Shown piece by piece: positions 1-7,115 of a stretch of DNA of 14,928 nucleotides. The notes below the pieces were generated by a model. The model was given only the letters and a program-made list of their open reading frames with translations. It was not told the DNA's origin and did not search any database. Position numbers and translations under genes: made by a program. The stretch is taken from positions 1 to 14,928 of the forward strand of contig JBQCDV010000260.1 of assembly GCA_051960855.1 (NCBI GenBank). Direction: 5' to 3'. Positions within the stretch are counted from its first letter, which is position 1. Each line of letters starts with the position of its first letter. Source of the DNA: JBQCDV01 sp051960855 (GTDB taxonomy: Bacteria; Actinomycetota; Actinomycetes; JAJZTN01).

Positions 1-1035
1 ATCTGTACCGGGATCAAGGTCTCGGCGCGGCTGAACAACATCATCGTGTTCATCAAGGTCGCGATCGTCCTGTTCGTGATCGTCGCCGGGTTGTTCTACA
101 TCAAGGCCGCCAACTACTCCCCGTTCATCCCGCCGTCCGGCTCCCCCGCAGCGAAGGGCGCGACCGCCGCGCCGTCCCTGCTCGCCGACCTCGGCGTGTC
201 CTCCGGCACCTTCGGCGTTGCCGGGATCTTCACCGGTGCCGCGCTGGTCTTCTTCGCGTTCATCGGCTTCGACATCGTCGCCACCGCCGCCGAGGAGACC
301 AAGAATCCGCAGCGGGACCTGCCGCGCGGCATCCTGGCCTCGCTCGCCATCTGCACCGTGCTCTACGTCGCGGTCTCGCTCGTCGTGACGGGCATGGTCA
401 AGTACAACCAGCTGAGCATCTCCGCGCCGCTGGCGGAGGCCTTCCGCGCGGTCGGCCGGCCCGGGTTCGCGACGGTGATCTCCCTGGGGGCGCTCGCCGG
501 CCTCACCACCGTCATGATGATCCTGCTGCTGGGGCAGTCCCGGGTCTTCTTCGCGATGAGCCGCGACCGGCTGCTGCCTCCGGGGTTCGCCCGGGTCAGC
601 CCGCGCACGGGGACGCCGATCCGCGTCACGATCACCACCGGGATCGTCGTCGCGATCGTCTCCGCGCTGGTGCCGCTGAACGAGCTCGCCGAGCTGGTCA
701 ACATCGGCACCCTGTTCGCGTTCATCCTCGTGGCCATCGGCGTGGTCGTGCTCCGGCGAACGCGCCCGGACCTGCCCCGGGCATTCCGGACGCCGGGCGT
801 CCCGGTGCTCCCGATCATCTCGGTGCTCGCGTCGTTCTACCTGATGCTCAACCTGCCGACGGCCACCTGGATCCGGTTCTTCGTCTGGCTGGTCATCGGG
901 CTCGTCGTGTACTTCACCTACGGCATCCGCCGGTCCCGGCTGGCGACCGGCGACGGCCGCGGGCCGGACGTCATCGACCTGCGCGACCAGACACGCGCCC
1001 GCGAGGAGGATCGGGCTCCAGGTCGCCGTCCCTAA
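1..1035 (+). CDS. APC-family amino acid permease, cationic amino acid transporter type (5' partial)
   Basis: The reading frame is open from base 1, so the N-terminal membrane helices lie outside the window; the stop is TAA at 1033-1035. The visible 344 residues carry hallmarks of the CAT branch of the amino acid/polyamine/organocation superfamily. An ARLNNIIVFIKV-like helix comes first, then the conserved FIGFD...AEETKNPQRDLP segment (about nt 259-320), which forms TM6 and the following loop. GQSRVFFAMSRDRLLP (about nt 532-580) follows, then a series of hydrophobic helices to a short charged tail. Members move amino acids, often cationic ones, across the cytoplasmic membrane by proton-coupled or exchange transport. 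Substrate cannot be read from sequence. The stop overlaps the convergent peptidase gene by 4 bases. Identity as an APC permease is firm; the CAT subtype is likely from the motifs. Confidence 0.93.
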   Translation: MCTGIKVSARLNNIIVFIKVAIVLFVIVAGLFYIKAANYSPFIPPSGSPAAKGATAAPSLLADLGVSSGTFGVAGIFTGAALVFFAFIGFDIVATAAEETKNPQRDLPRGILASLAICTVLYVAVSLVVTGMVKYNQLSISAPLAEAFRAVGRPGFATVISLGALAGLTTVMMILLLGQSRVFFAMSRDRLLPPGFARVSPRTGTPIRVTITTGIVVAIVSALVPLNELAELVNIGTLFAFILVAIGVVVLRRTRPDLPRAFRTPGVPVLPIISVLASFYLMLNLPTATWIRFFVWLVIGLVVYFTYGIRRSRLATGDGRGPDVIDLRDQTRAREEDRAPGRRP

Positions 1036-2366
1036 CAGCTGCGGAGGAAGCGCCCCAAGGTCCGGACGCCGAAGCGCAAGGAGTCGAGCGGGACGCGCTC
1101 GTCGACGCCGTGGAACATGCCGGCGAAGTCGAGCTCGGCGGGCAGCCGCAACGGCGCGAAGCCGTAGCCGACGACGCCGGCCTCGCTGAAGTTCTTGTTG
1201 TCCGTGCCGCCGGAGAGGCAGTACGGCAGCACGACGGCGTCCGGGTCCTCGGCACGGAGCGCGGCGATCATGGTGTCCACGAGGTCTCCCTCGAACGGCC
1301 ACTCCAGCGCCACGCCCTGATGGAGGGTCTCGACGTCGACGCCCGGGCCCGCCAGCTCAGCGACCGTCCGCAGCAGGTCGTCCTCACCGCCGGGGAGGAA
1401 CCGGCAGTCGAGCAGCGCGCTGGCCGAGCCGGGGACGACGTTGTGCTTGTAGCCCGCGTCGAGCGCGGTCGGGTTGGTCGTCGTCCGCAGCGTCGCACCC
1501 ACGAAGCGGGCCGCCGTGCCCAGCGTGGCGACGAGGGCGTCCGGGTCGTCGGGGTCGAGCGGGACGCCGGTGATTTCCTCCACGCCGTCGAGGAACGCGC
1601 GCACCGTCGGTGTGATCTCCAGCGGCCAGCGATGGGTGCCGACCCGGGCGACCGCCTCGCAGAGACGGGTGACCGCGTTGTCGTCGTTCACCTGGGAGCC
1701 GTGACCGGCCCGCCCGTGCGCGACGAGCCGGAGCCAGCGGATCCCCTTCTCCGCGGTCTGCAGGAGGTAGGCCCGGCGCCCCGCGATCTGGGTGCTGTAC
1801 CCCCCGACCTCGCTGATCGCCTCCGAGACGCCGTCGACGAGGTCGCGTCGCTCCTGCACGACGTAGCCCGCACCGTGGACGCCACCTGCCTCCTCGTCGG
1901 CGAGGAACGCGACGACGAGATCCCGCGGGGGCCGCTCGCCGGACCTCACCAGGTCCCGGACGGCGGCGAGGATCATCGCGTCCATGTCCTTCATGTCGAC
2001 GGCGCCGCGACCCCACACGCACTCGTCGCGGACCTCCGCCGAGAACGGATCGACCTGCCAGTCGTCGGCGCGTGCAGGGACGACGTCGAGGTGGCCGTGG
2101 ACCAGGAGGGCCGGGCGGGACGGATCGGCGCCCGGGATCCGGGTGAACACGTTGGCGCGACGGGGCTGCGACTCGAAGACGTCGGTCTCCAGGCCGACGT
2201 CGCCCAGCAGGCCGGCGACGTACTCGGCGGCCTCCCGCTCGCCGGGCCCCGACCCGTCCCCGTAGTTCGTCGAGTCGATCCGGATGAGCTCCCGGCAGAT
2301 GTCGACGACCTCGGTCTCCGGATCGGAGGTCAGGGCCTGTGTGCTGGACCCGCTGAGCTGGGACAT
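1032..2366 (-). CDS. M20 family zinc metallopeptidase (ArgE/DapE/ACY1/CPG2 type)
   Basis: This 444-residue protein has the two-zinc M20 hydrolase layout. LVHGHLDVVPA (about residues 90-98) supplies a His ligand and an Asp, and GRGAVDMKD (about 119-127) the bridging Asp. LADEEAGG holds the catalytic Glu and adjacent Glu ligand (about 158-159). The GHGSQVNDDNA segment (about 220) belongs to the dimerisation lid, and FHGVDERVP near the C-terminus gives the last His ligand. Family members hydrolyse N-acylated amino acids, dipeptides or succinyl/acetyl-amino acids in the cytoplasm; the exact substrate is not visible. I chose ATG at 2366 because GAGGGG lies about 5 bases upstream; an in-frame GTG two codons earlier (2372) would overlap that ribosome site. 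The neighbouring permease suggests salvage of amino acids or peptides, but the genes are convergent, so this is only context. Confidence 0.93.
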   Translation of the reverse strand: MSQLSGSSTQALTSDPETEVVDICRELIRIDSTNYGDGSGPGEREAAEYVAGLLGDVGLETDVFESQPRRANVFTRIPGADPSRPALLVHGHLDVVPARADDWQVDPFSAEVRDECVWGRGAVDMKDMDAMILAAVRDLVRSGERPPRDLVVAFLADEEAGGVHGAGYVVQERRDLVDGVSEAISEVGGYSTQIAGRRAYLLQTAEKGIRWLRLVAHGRAGHGSQVNDDNAVTRLCEAVARVGTHRWPLEITPTVRAFLDGVEEITGVPLDPDDPDALVATLGTAARFVGATLRTTTNPTALDAGYKHNVVPGSASALLDCRFLPGGEDDLLRTVAELAGPGVDVETLHQGVALEWPFEGDLVDTMIAALRAEDPDAVVLPYCLSGGTDNKNFSEAGVVGYGFAPLRLPAELDFAGMFHGVDERVPLDSLRFGVRTLGRFLRSC

Positions 2367-2471
2367 GGCCACCCCTCGACGTCGTCGGCCGGCTGTCCCG
2401 CGAGCCTACCTGCGGGCCCTGACACCGCAGGTCGCCGCCGTGGCGGCCGGTACGGGCGCGGCGGGGCGTGC

Positions 2472-2477
2472 TAACCT
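2472..2477 (+). promoter_or_regulatory. Candidate -10 element for tRNA-Leu
   Basis: TAACCT fits the actinobacterial TANNNT -10 pattern and lies 40 bases upstream of the tRNA 5' end, a reasonable leader length for a tRNA precursor. I see no good -35 match at the expected spacing. A short GC palindrome (GCCGCC-GT-GGCGGC, 2434-2447) sits just upstream. This is a weak, pattern-only call. Confidence 0.3.
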
Positions 2478-2516
2478 CGGCTGCGCCGCTGGGCCCGCGG
2501 GGCCTGACGGTCACCT

Positions 2517-2601
2517 GTCCGGGTGGCGGAATTGGCAGACGCGCTAGCTTGAGGTGCTAGTGCCCGTATAGGGCATGGGGGTTCAAGTCCCCCCTCGGAC
2601 A
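2517..2601 (+). tRNA. trnL: tRNA-Leu (anticodon GAG)
   Basis: An 85-base class II tRNA can be folded by eye. The acceptor stem GTCCGGG pairs with CTCGGAC (one G-T), with discriminator A at 2601 and no encoded CCA. The D arm is followed by anticodon stem CTAGC/GCTAG around the loop TTGAGGT, which places anticodon GAG at 2551-2553. A long variable arm (GCCC...GGGC) is typical of leucine and serine tRNAs, and the T arm GGGGG-TTCAAGT-CCCCC is perfect. It reads CUC and CUU leucine codons; CUC is heavily used in this window. The 3' end lies 1 base from the stop of the minus-strand SDR-like gene, so the tRNA transcript must run into that gene's 3' end. I see no repeated tRNA end that would mark an integrated element. 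Confidence 0.97.
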
Positions 2602-2602
2602 C

Positions 2603-3352
2603 TCAGAAGTCGTGACGCTCGCGTAACCAGGTGTGCCAGTCCACTCCGACGGTCGGCACGTCCGGGCCGGGAAGCATCGAGCCGCCCGCCATGCTGGCCG
2701 GGGCGGGACCAGCCACCACCGAGACCTCGAGCCCCTGGTGGTCAGCCAGATCGGCAACCAGCGCTGGCAGCCGTTCCACCCGAGGCCCCGCTAACTGCCG
2801 GTCCCCGCCCTCGGGTGCACGTGCGAGCTCGAGCAGCGCGCTGGCCACCTCCGCTGACTCGATCGGCTGGATCGGCACGTCCATGATCTCCACCGTCCCG
2901 CTCGCGAGCTGCTGGGACAAAGCGCGCGCCAGCACCTGACTGGGGAACTCGTGGAACTGCGTCGTGCGGAGCACGCGGGGTCCCGGCGCCTCCACCACCG
3001 TGGCCTCCTCGTGGGCCAGGGTCGCCACGTACCAGTCGTAATCCTGGCCGCGGTCCACCCCGACGATGGACAGCACCACGGAGCGCGAGACGCCTACACG
3101 TCGCCCCGCTTCCGCAAGGTTGGAGGCAACGGATCGAAAGAAGGCGCGAGCAGCGGGCAGGTCCATGGACGACGGGCGCGAGACGTCGATGACCGCCTCG
3201 GCCCCGACGAGCGCCCTGCTGACCGCCTCGGCATCGAGCAGGTCCACGCCGTCGCGACGGCTGAGGCGTATGACGTGATGCCCCGCCTCGTGAGCCAGGC
3301 AACAGACCTGGGACCCGATCAAACCGCTGCTGCCAGCAACTGCGATCCGCAT
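2603..3352 (-). CDS. NmrA/SDR-like NAD(P)-binding protein
   Basis: This 249-residue protein begins with a Rossmann dinucleotide site, AVAGSSGLIGS (GxxGxxG at residues 7-13), and resembles the atypical short-chain dehydrogenase/NmrA group, with the conserved LRTTQFHEF segment at about 128-136. In many relatives a Tyr-x3-Lys pair or a YYRAKLAQE-like helix follows the sheet. Here the region reads YDWYVATLAHEE (105-116) and the lysine position is occupied by Thr, so a classical reductase mechanism is doubtful and a redox-sensing or binding role is possible. ATG at 3352 was chosen because the Rossmann motif starts directly after it and GTGAGGGG lies about 9 bases upstream; the frame extends further 5' only into the trkA gene. 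It starts 13 bases after the trkA stop and is probably co-transcribed with trkH-trkA. No specific substrate can be named. Confidence 0.85.
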   Translation of the reverse strand: MRIAVAGSSGLIGSQVCCLAHEAGHHVIRLSRRDGVDLLDAEAVSRALVGAEAVIDVSRPSSMDLPAARAFFRSVASNLAEAGRRVGVSRSVVLSIVGVDRGQDYDWYVATLAHEEATVVEAPGPRVLRTTQFHEFPSQVLARALSQQLASGTVEIMDVPIQPIESAEVASALLELARAPEGGDRQLAGPRVERLPALVADLADHQGLEVSVVAGPAPASMAGGSMLPGPDVPTVGVDWHTWLRERHDF

Positions 3353-3365
3353 GCCGCTGCACCCC

Positions 3366-4037
3366 TCACCGTGACGAGAAGTCCTGCACCTTTGCCGTGG
3401 GGCCCGCGATGACGAGCTCGTCGCCCTCGCGGACCAGCGTCTCCCCCTGAGCGGGGACGATCTCGCCACCTTCGCGCTTGACCCCCACCACCGTGACGCC
3501 GTACTTCGATCGCAGGGCAGCCTCTCCCAGCGTCTTGCCGTCGCACTCGTGGGGCGCTTGCACCTTCGCGATGGCGTAGTCGTCGTCGAGCTCGACGAAG
3601 TTGCTCATCCGGCCGGTCAGCATGTACGCCACCCGCTCGCCCATCGACTGCTCGGGGAAGACGACGTGAGTGGCGCCGATGCGTTCCAGGATGCGGCCGT
3701 GCGCCTCGCTCACCGCCTTCGCCCACACCTGTCCGACGCCGAGGTCGATGAGTGCGGACGCCGTCAGCAGGCTCGCTTCGATGTCGGTCCCGATCGCGAC
3801 GACAGCGACGCGGAAGTCCTTCGCCCCGAGCTGCTGCAAGGCCTGCACGCTCGTGCTGTCAGCCTCGACGACATGGGCTAAGCGGTCGGCCCACTCCTGC
3901 ACAAGTGCGCCGTCGGAGTCGACCGCGAGCACGTCGTGGCCGAGGGAGGCCAGCGTCTCGGCCACCGCGCTGCCGAAGCGGCCCAAGCCGATGACCAGGA
4001 CAGCCTCGTCCGTGTCCAGATCCAGTCTCCTAGCCAA
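3366..4037 (-). CDS. trkA: TrkA/KtrA-type potassium uptake regulatory subunit (RCK protein)
   Basis: This 223-residue cytoplasmic protein has the single-RCK size of KtrA rather than the double-domain E. coli TrkA. Residues 14-22 (LVIGLGRFG) form the GxGxxG nucleotide-binding loop and Asp40 ends beta strand 2, as in the RCK_N fold. Residues from about 140 form the RCK_C domain, with the end pattern LVREGDELVIAGP. The family forms an octameric ring under the membrane subunit and gates potassium flux in response to ATP/ADP or NAD(H); in Gram-positives the C-domain often binds cyclic di-AMP. The start appears to be TTG at 4037, overlapping the trkH stop by 8 bases, with AAGGAG about 10 bases upstream. 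That arrangement implies translational coupling and a fixed ratio to the membrane subunit. Confidence 0.94.
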   Translation of the reverse strand: MARRLDLDTDEAVLVIGLGRFGSAVAETLASLGHDVLAVDSDGALVQEWADRLAHVVEADSTSVQALQQLGAKDFRVAVVAIGTDIEASLLTASALIDLGVGQVWAKAVSEAHGRILERIGATHVVFPEQSMGERVAYMLTGRMSNFVELDDDYAIAKVQAPHECDGKTLGEAALRSKYGVTVVGVKREGGEIVPAQGETLVREGDELVIAGPTAKVQDFSSR

Positions 4038-5382
4038 CGATGGGTCGCTCCTTCGGTAGGCGGTACAGCCTCCGGCTGTACCGCAGGGCCAGTGCGGAGG
4101 CGACGGTGATGGTTCCGACGCGGCCGACGAACATGAGCACGATCAGGACGAACTTCGCCGGATCCGGCAGCGACGCGGTGATGCCGGTGGTGAGACCGGT
4201 GGTTGCGAAGGCCGACACGGACTCGAACATCGCGCGGTCCATGCGGACGTTCCCGAGCTCCATGAGCATCAACGTGGCCACCCCGACGAAGGCCGTCGCG
4301 AGGACAGCGACGCTCACGGCCTGGCGGACGGAGGTCGCGGGGATGCTCCGCCCGAAGACTTCGACGCGCTCGCTGCCGCGGGCCTCCGCGACGATCGCGA
4401 GGACCAGCAGAGCGGCGGTCGTCAGCTTGATGCCGCCGGAGGTCCCCGCGCTGCCGCCGCCGACGAACATGAGGGCGTCGGTCACCGCCCATGTCGTGTC
4501 GTGCATCTGCCCGTAGTCGACGGTCGAGAACCCGGCCGTCCTCGGGGAGATCCCTTGGAAGATGCCGACCAGGACGCGGGCGGGGACGCCGAACCTGCCG
4601 AGGGTTCCGTCGTTGCCCCATTCGAGGACGGTGACGACCAGCGGACCGACGACGAGCAGGACCGCCGTCGACACGAGCGTCAGCTTGGTGTGCAGCGACC
4701 AGCGGTCCCAGTGCACGCGGTCGCGCAGCAACTCCAGCAGCACGGGAAAGCCCAGGCCACCGATGACGATGGCGAGCAGCACCGGCACGCAGAACCATGG
4801 GTCCGTGGCGAAGCGGATGAGCCCGTCCGGCCAGAGGGAGAACCCGGCATTGGTGAACGCCGCTATCGAGTGGAACGCGCCGTACCACAGCGCCTCGCCG
4901 AGTGGGTAGCCGTAGCCGAGGGCAAGCCGGGCGGCCAGCAGCACCGCGACGACGGCCTCGACGGTCGCGCTGATCAGCGCCACCCCGAGCCGGACGCGTC
5001 GCACTTCGCCGAGCTCGGCGCCTTTGGTCTCGGTCTGCGCCAGGAGCCGGGTCCGCAGCCCGAGCCGCCGCGACACCGTGATGCCGAGCAGTGACGCCGC
5101 GGCCATGATGCCGAGGCCCCCCAGCTGGATGAGCACGGTGATGACGACGTGGCCGAAACCCGACCACGCCCTCGCGGTGTCGACGACCGTCAGGCCCGTG
5201 ATGCACAGTGCCGAGGTCGCGGTGAACAGCGCCGTCACCAGGGAAGGGCCCTGCGCGGCGCTCCGGGACACCGGCAGCAGCAGCACGACCGTGGCGACGG
5301 CCAGGACGGCGAGGTACGCCACGACTACGAGCACGGCAGGGTGACGTAGCACCCACGACCGCACCGGCCTGCGGCGCGCCAT
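4030..5382 (-). CDS. trkH: TrkH/KtrB-type potassium uptake membrane subunit
   Basis: This 450-residue integral membrane protein is made of four M1-P-M2 repeats. The four selectivity-filter loops can be read directly: CITGLT (60-65), TNAGFS (177-182), RTAGFS (281-286) and TTGLTT (394-399), each with its conserved Gly. The glycine-rich GGGSAGTSGG (308-317) corresponds to the flexible gating region in the middle of M2C. The N-terminus is a short basic stretch followed by the first helix. It transports K+ (possibly with Na+) across the cytoplasmic membrane under control of the RCK subunit encoded next. ATG at 5382 has a strong GGGAGG seven bases upstream. It heads the minus-strand operon trkH-trkA-SDR-like. 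A TANNNT match (TAGGTT, 5426-5421) could be the -10 element, but no -35 is evident. Confidence 0.96.
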   Translation of the reverse strand: MARRRPVRSWVLRHPAVLVVVAYLAVLAVATVVLLLPVSRSAAQGPSLVTALFTATSALCITGLTVVDTARAWSGFGHVVITVLIQLGGLGIMAAASLLGITVSRRLGLRTRLLAQTETKGAELGEVRRVRLGVALISATVEAVVAVLLAARLALGYGYPLGEALWYGAFHSIAAFTNAGFSLWPDGLIRFATDPWFCVPVLLAIVIGGLGFPVLLELLRDRVHWDRWSLHTKLTLVSTAVLLVVGPLVVTVLEWGNDGTLGRFGVPARVLVGIFQGISPRTAGFSTVDYGQMHDTTWAVTDALMFVGGGSAGTSGGIKLTTAALLVLAIVAEARGSERVEVFGRSIPATSVRQAVSVAVLATAFVGVATLMLMELGNVRMDRAMFESVSAFATTGLTTGITASLPDPAKFVLIVLMFVGRVGTITVASALALRYSRRLYRLPKERPIVG

Positions 5383-5595
5383 TGACCGTCCTCCCTCGTG
5401 CCGTCGCTGCTGCCGCCGTCAACCTACGCCGTGGCGATCAGCGGGGCGCTCCGCAGTTCTCCCCGCGTTCTGCGGAAAGCGGCTGCGCCGGCCAGCCCAC
5501 GACCTCCACAATGTCGCCAACCCACCCGGCTGCGGCTCACCCCCGACGCGCGATGGTCCCTTCCCCTGTCCGTGCCGTCCGCTGGGAGTCCCCCC

Positions 5596-6510
5596 GTGGT
5601 TGCGCTGTCTCCCGACGCCTCTGTCCTGACTGACCCACTGCCACTACCGCCCACCGGATGGGGCGTCCCGCAGGCGCTGGCCGCGCTGCGGGCCGCCCAG
5701 CCCGACCTGCCCATGGCGCTCGTCGGCGCGCGCGTGGTCGCCGCTCTCTCGACCGTCGTTCTCCGCGTCGGTCACTACGCCGTGAAGGTCTACCCGCCCG
5801 GGACCGACGCCCCGCACCTCGCGCGCACGGCGGCAGCGCTCGCTGGAAGCGACACGACGGTGCTCCCGGTCATCACGCCCGTGACGACCGCCGAGGGAGT
5901 CGTTGTCGTCTACCCGTGGCGGGACGAGGTCGCCGCCGCAGACTGGCGCCAGATCGGCTCCGTGCTGGCTGCCTTCCACGCCGAGCATGCAGGCGCCCCG
6001 GTTCCGGACTGGGTGCCGCTGCGTCGCCTGGAGGGACAGCTCGCTGGTCTTCCGATGGCACTCGCCGACCCGCTGCGGGCGGCACGGGTCGAGCTGCTGG
6101 CGGAGCTCGCTGCGCTGAGCTCCCCGCTGGGAGTTGGCGTGATTCACGGGGACCTCTCCCCGGGCAACGTCCTCGCCACTGCCGATGGGCTGCGTCTCAT
6201 CGACCTTGACTTCGTCGCGCGCGGGCCGCTCGAGTACGACCTCGCCAGCGCCGCCCGCCGCCTCCGCAGCGGCGAGATCGACGCGTCCGCATACGACAGC
6301 TTCTGCACCGCCTACGGCTTCGACGTGCGTTCGTGGGACGGGACGTTCCTGCTCGACCGCCTCGCGGAGCTCGGCGGGCTCGCCTTCGCGCTGTGGGACG
6401 ACCGACGGCAGGGCCGCACCCTCGGGTGGCTGCCGGACGCCGTCGAGCGGTGGCGGGATCCGCTGTCCGAACCTCCGACCGGACGCGCGTCGACGGCCGA
6501 GCTCAGCTAG
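5596..6510 (+). CDS. Aminoglycoside/choline-kinase-like phosphotransferase (APH fold)
   Basis: This 304-residue protein has the small-molecule kinase fold. YAVKVY (61-66) provides the N-lobe lysine that contacts ATP. IHGDLSPGNVL (183-193) is the Brenner motif, with catalytic Asp186 and metal-binding Asn191. LIDLDFVARGPLEYDLAS (201-218) contains the DxD metal site. The glycine loop is poorly conserved. Substrates in this family range from aminoglycosides to choline, homoserine and fructosamine, and none can be assigned; the lack of resistance-gene context argues against calling it an antibiotic resistance gene. I chose GTG at 5596, which is preceded by GGGAG at 7 bases. The open frame runs up to 5398, but the extra segment is low-complexity, Pro/Arg-rich and unlike the family. 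The 3' end overlaps the convergent phosphatase gene by 8 bases. Confidence 0.83.
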   Translation: MVALSPDASVLTDPLPLPPTGWGVPQALAALRAAQPDLPMALVGARVVAALSTVVLRVGHYAVKVYPPGTDAPHLARTAAALAGSDTTVLPVITPVTTAEGVVVVYPWRDEVAAADWRQIGSVLAAFHAEHAGAPVPDWVPLRRLEGQLAGLPMALADPLRAARVELLAELAALSSPLGVGVIHGDLSPGNVLATADGLRLIDLDFVARGPLEYDLASAARRLRSGEIDASAYDSFCTAYGFDVRSWDGTFLLDRLAELGGLAFALWDDRRQGRTLGWLPDAVERWRDPLSEPPTGRASTAELS

Positions 6511-7021
6511 GCGGCGCGCCCGTCTCCGCCGTGCGGGGGGAGTCCTCGGGCGCCGGAAGCGAACGCAGCCACGCAGCGAACGCCTTGTTGTTCAGCGCCC
6601 GGTCGCGGCACGCCTGCACGTGACGCACCGCGTCGTCACCGTCGACGCCGAGGACCTCGCGCACGATGAGGGCGACGAGCAGGCCCGAGCGGTTCCGACC
6701 GAACGTGCAGTGCACGAGCACCCGGTGTCCTGACGCGAGCAGCTCGGCGACCAGCCGGGCCAACCGCAGGGTGACGGCGGGGTCGGGGACCTCGTCGCCA
6801 TCGACGAGGGGGCACTTGAGATAGGTGAGCCCGTCGACCGCGCCCTGCGGCGGGTGGGCGTGCGCGTCGGCGACGTCGACCACGACGTCAATGCCGGTCT
6901 GGCGCACCCATTCGAAGTCGACGGGGCAGCCGCCCTGCCACAGTCGCCCCGGCAGGATCGGCGACGGGGCCTGGGCCGGGTCGACCCCGGGCAGGCGGAC
7001 GGCCTCGGTCGTGAGAGTCAC
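6503..7021 (-). CDS. Dual-specificity / tyrosine-type protein phosphatase
   Basis: This 172-residue protein has the cysteine phosphatase signature VHCTFGRNRSG (103-113), a full CX5R loop with Cys105 as nucleophile, Arg111 for phosphate binding and Ser112 behind the cysteine. An upstream Asp in PLVDGDEVPD (around 74-80) is placed to act as general acid. The size and simple single-domain layout fit dual-specificity or atypical phosphatases acting on phosphoproteins, phosphoinositides or other phosphate esters. GTG at 7021 is preferred because GAAGAGG precedes it by 6 bases; an upstream ATG at 7057 has no ribosome site and adds a non-conserved stretch. Its convergent partner is a kinase-fold protein, but the opposite orientation argues against a simple kinase-phosphatase operon. 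It shares the 94-base divergent region with the PaaX-like gene. Confidence 0.85.
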   Translation of the reverse strand: MTLTTEAVRLPGVDPAQAPSPILPGRLWQGGCPVDFEWVRQTGIDVVVDVADAHAHPPQGAVDGLTYLKCPLVDGDEVPDPAVTLRLARLVAELLASGHRVLVHCTFGRNRSGLLVALIVREVLGVDGDDAVRHVQACRDRALNNKAFAAWLRSLPAPEDSPRTAETGAPPS

Positions 7022-7068
7022 GGCTGTCCTCTTCCCCGACTTGCGCGCTTCGCACATGGCCAGGAAGT

Positions 7069-7091
7069 CAGTCGGTCGAGCCAGTCGGTCG
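7069..7091 (+). repeat. Direct repeat CAGTCGGTCG x2 upstream of the PaaX-like gene (candidate operator)
   Basis: The decamer CAGTCGGTCG occurs at 7069-7078 and exactly again at 7082-7091, a 13-base period, in the intergenic region just upstream of the regulator's likely -10. An 8/10 match (CTGACGGTCG) lies on the minus strand at 13683-13674 in the promoter region of the aryl-CoA operon. This makes it a candidate operator for the PaaX-like repressor. It is an inference from position and similarity only. Confidence 0.4.
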
Positions 7092-7101
7092 GTGACGCTC
7101 C

Positions 7102-7107
7102 TATAGC
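7102..7107 (+). promoter_or_regulatory. Candidate -10 element for the PaaX-like gene, possibly leaderless
   Basis: TATAGC ends 8 bases before the ATG at 7116, in an otherwise GC-rich stretch, and no purine-rich ribosome site precedes the ATG. If this is the -10, transcription would begin at or within a couple of bases of the start codon, giving a leaderless message as is common in actinobacteria. The match lacks the final T of TANNNT, so confidence is modest. Confidence 0.35.
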
Positions 7108-7115
7108 CTCCGGTC

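Noticed and set aside
1110..2474. A 454-codon plus-strand open frame opposite the M20 peptidase
   Set aside because: Same GC-shadow effect; the minus-strand frame carries all M20 zinc motifs, while this one shows no family features.
2584..2601. tRNA-Leu 3' end as a possible attachment site for an integrated element
   Set aside because: No second copy of the tRNA end, integrase or other mobile gene was found; the only similar string (CCCTCGGAC near 13500) is short and inside the cupin gene.
3878..5422. A 514-codon minus-strand frame overlapping trkH in another register
   Set aside because: Arg/Pro-rich composition with no hydrophobic helices, while the overlapping frame encodes all four TrkH filter loops.
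5398..5595. N-terminal extension of the phosphotransferase frame
   Set aside because: No family similarity, Pro/Arg/Ser-rich, and a good ribosome site precedes the GTG at 5596; it is more likely the promoter/leader region between divergent genes.
5596..6510. Aminoglycoside resistance gene
   Set aside because: Only the general kinase motifs are shared; the fold is used for many small-molecule substrates and there is no resistance or mobile context.
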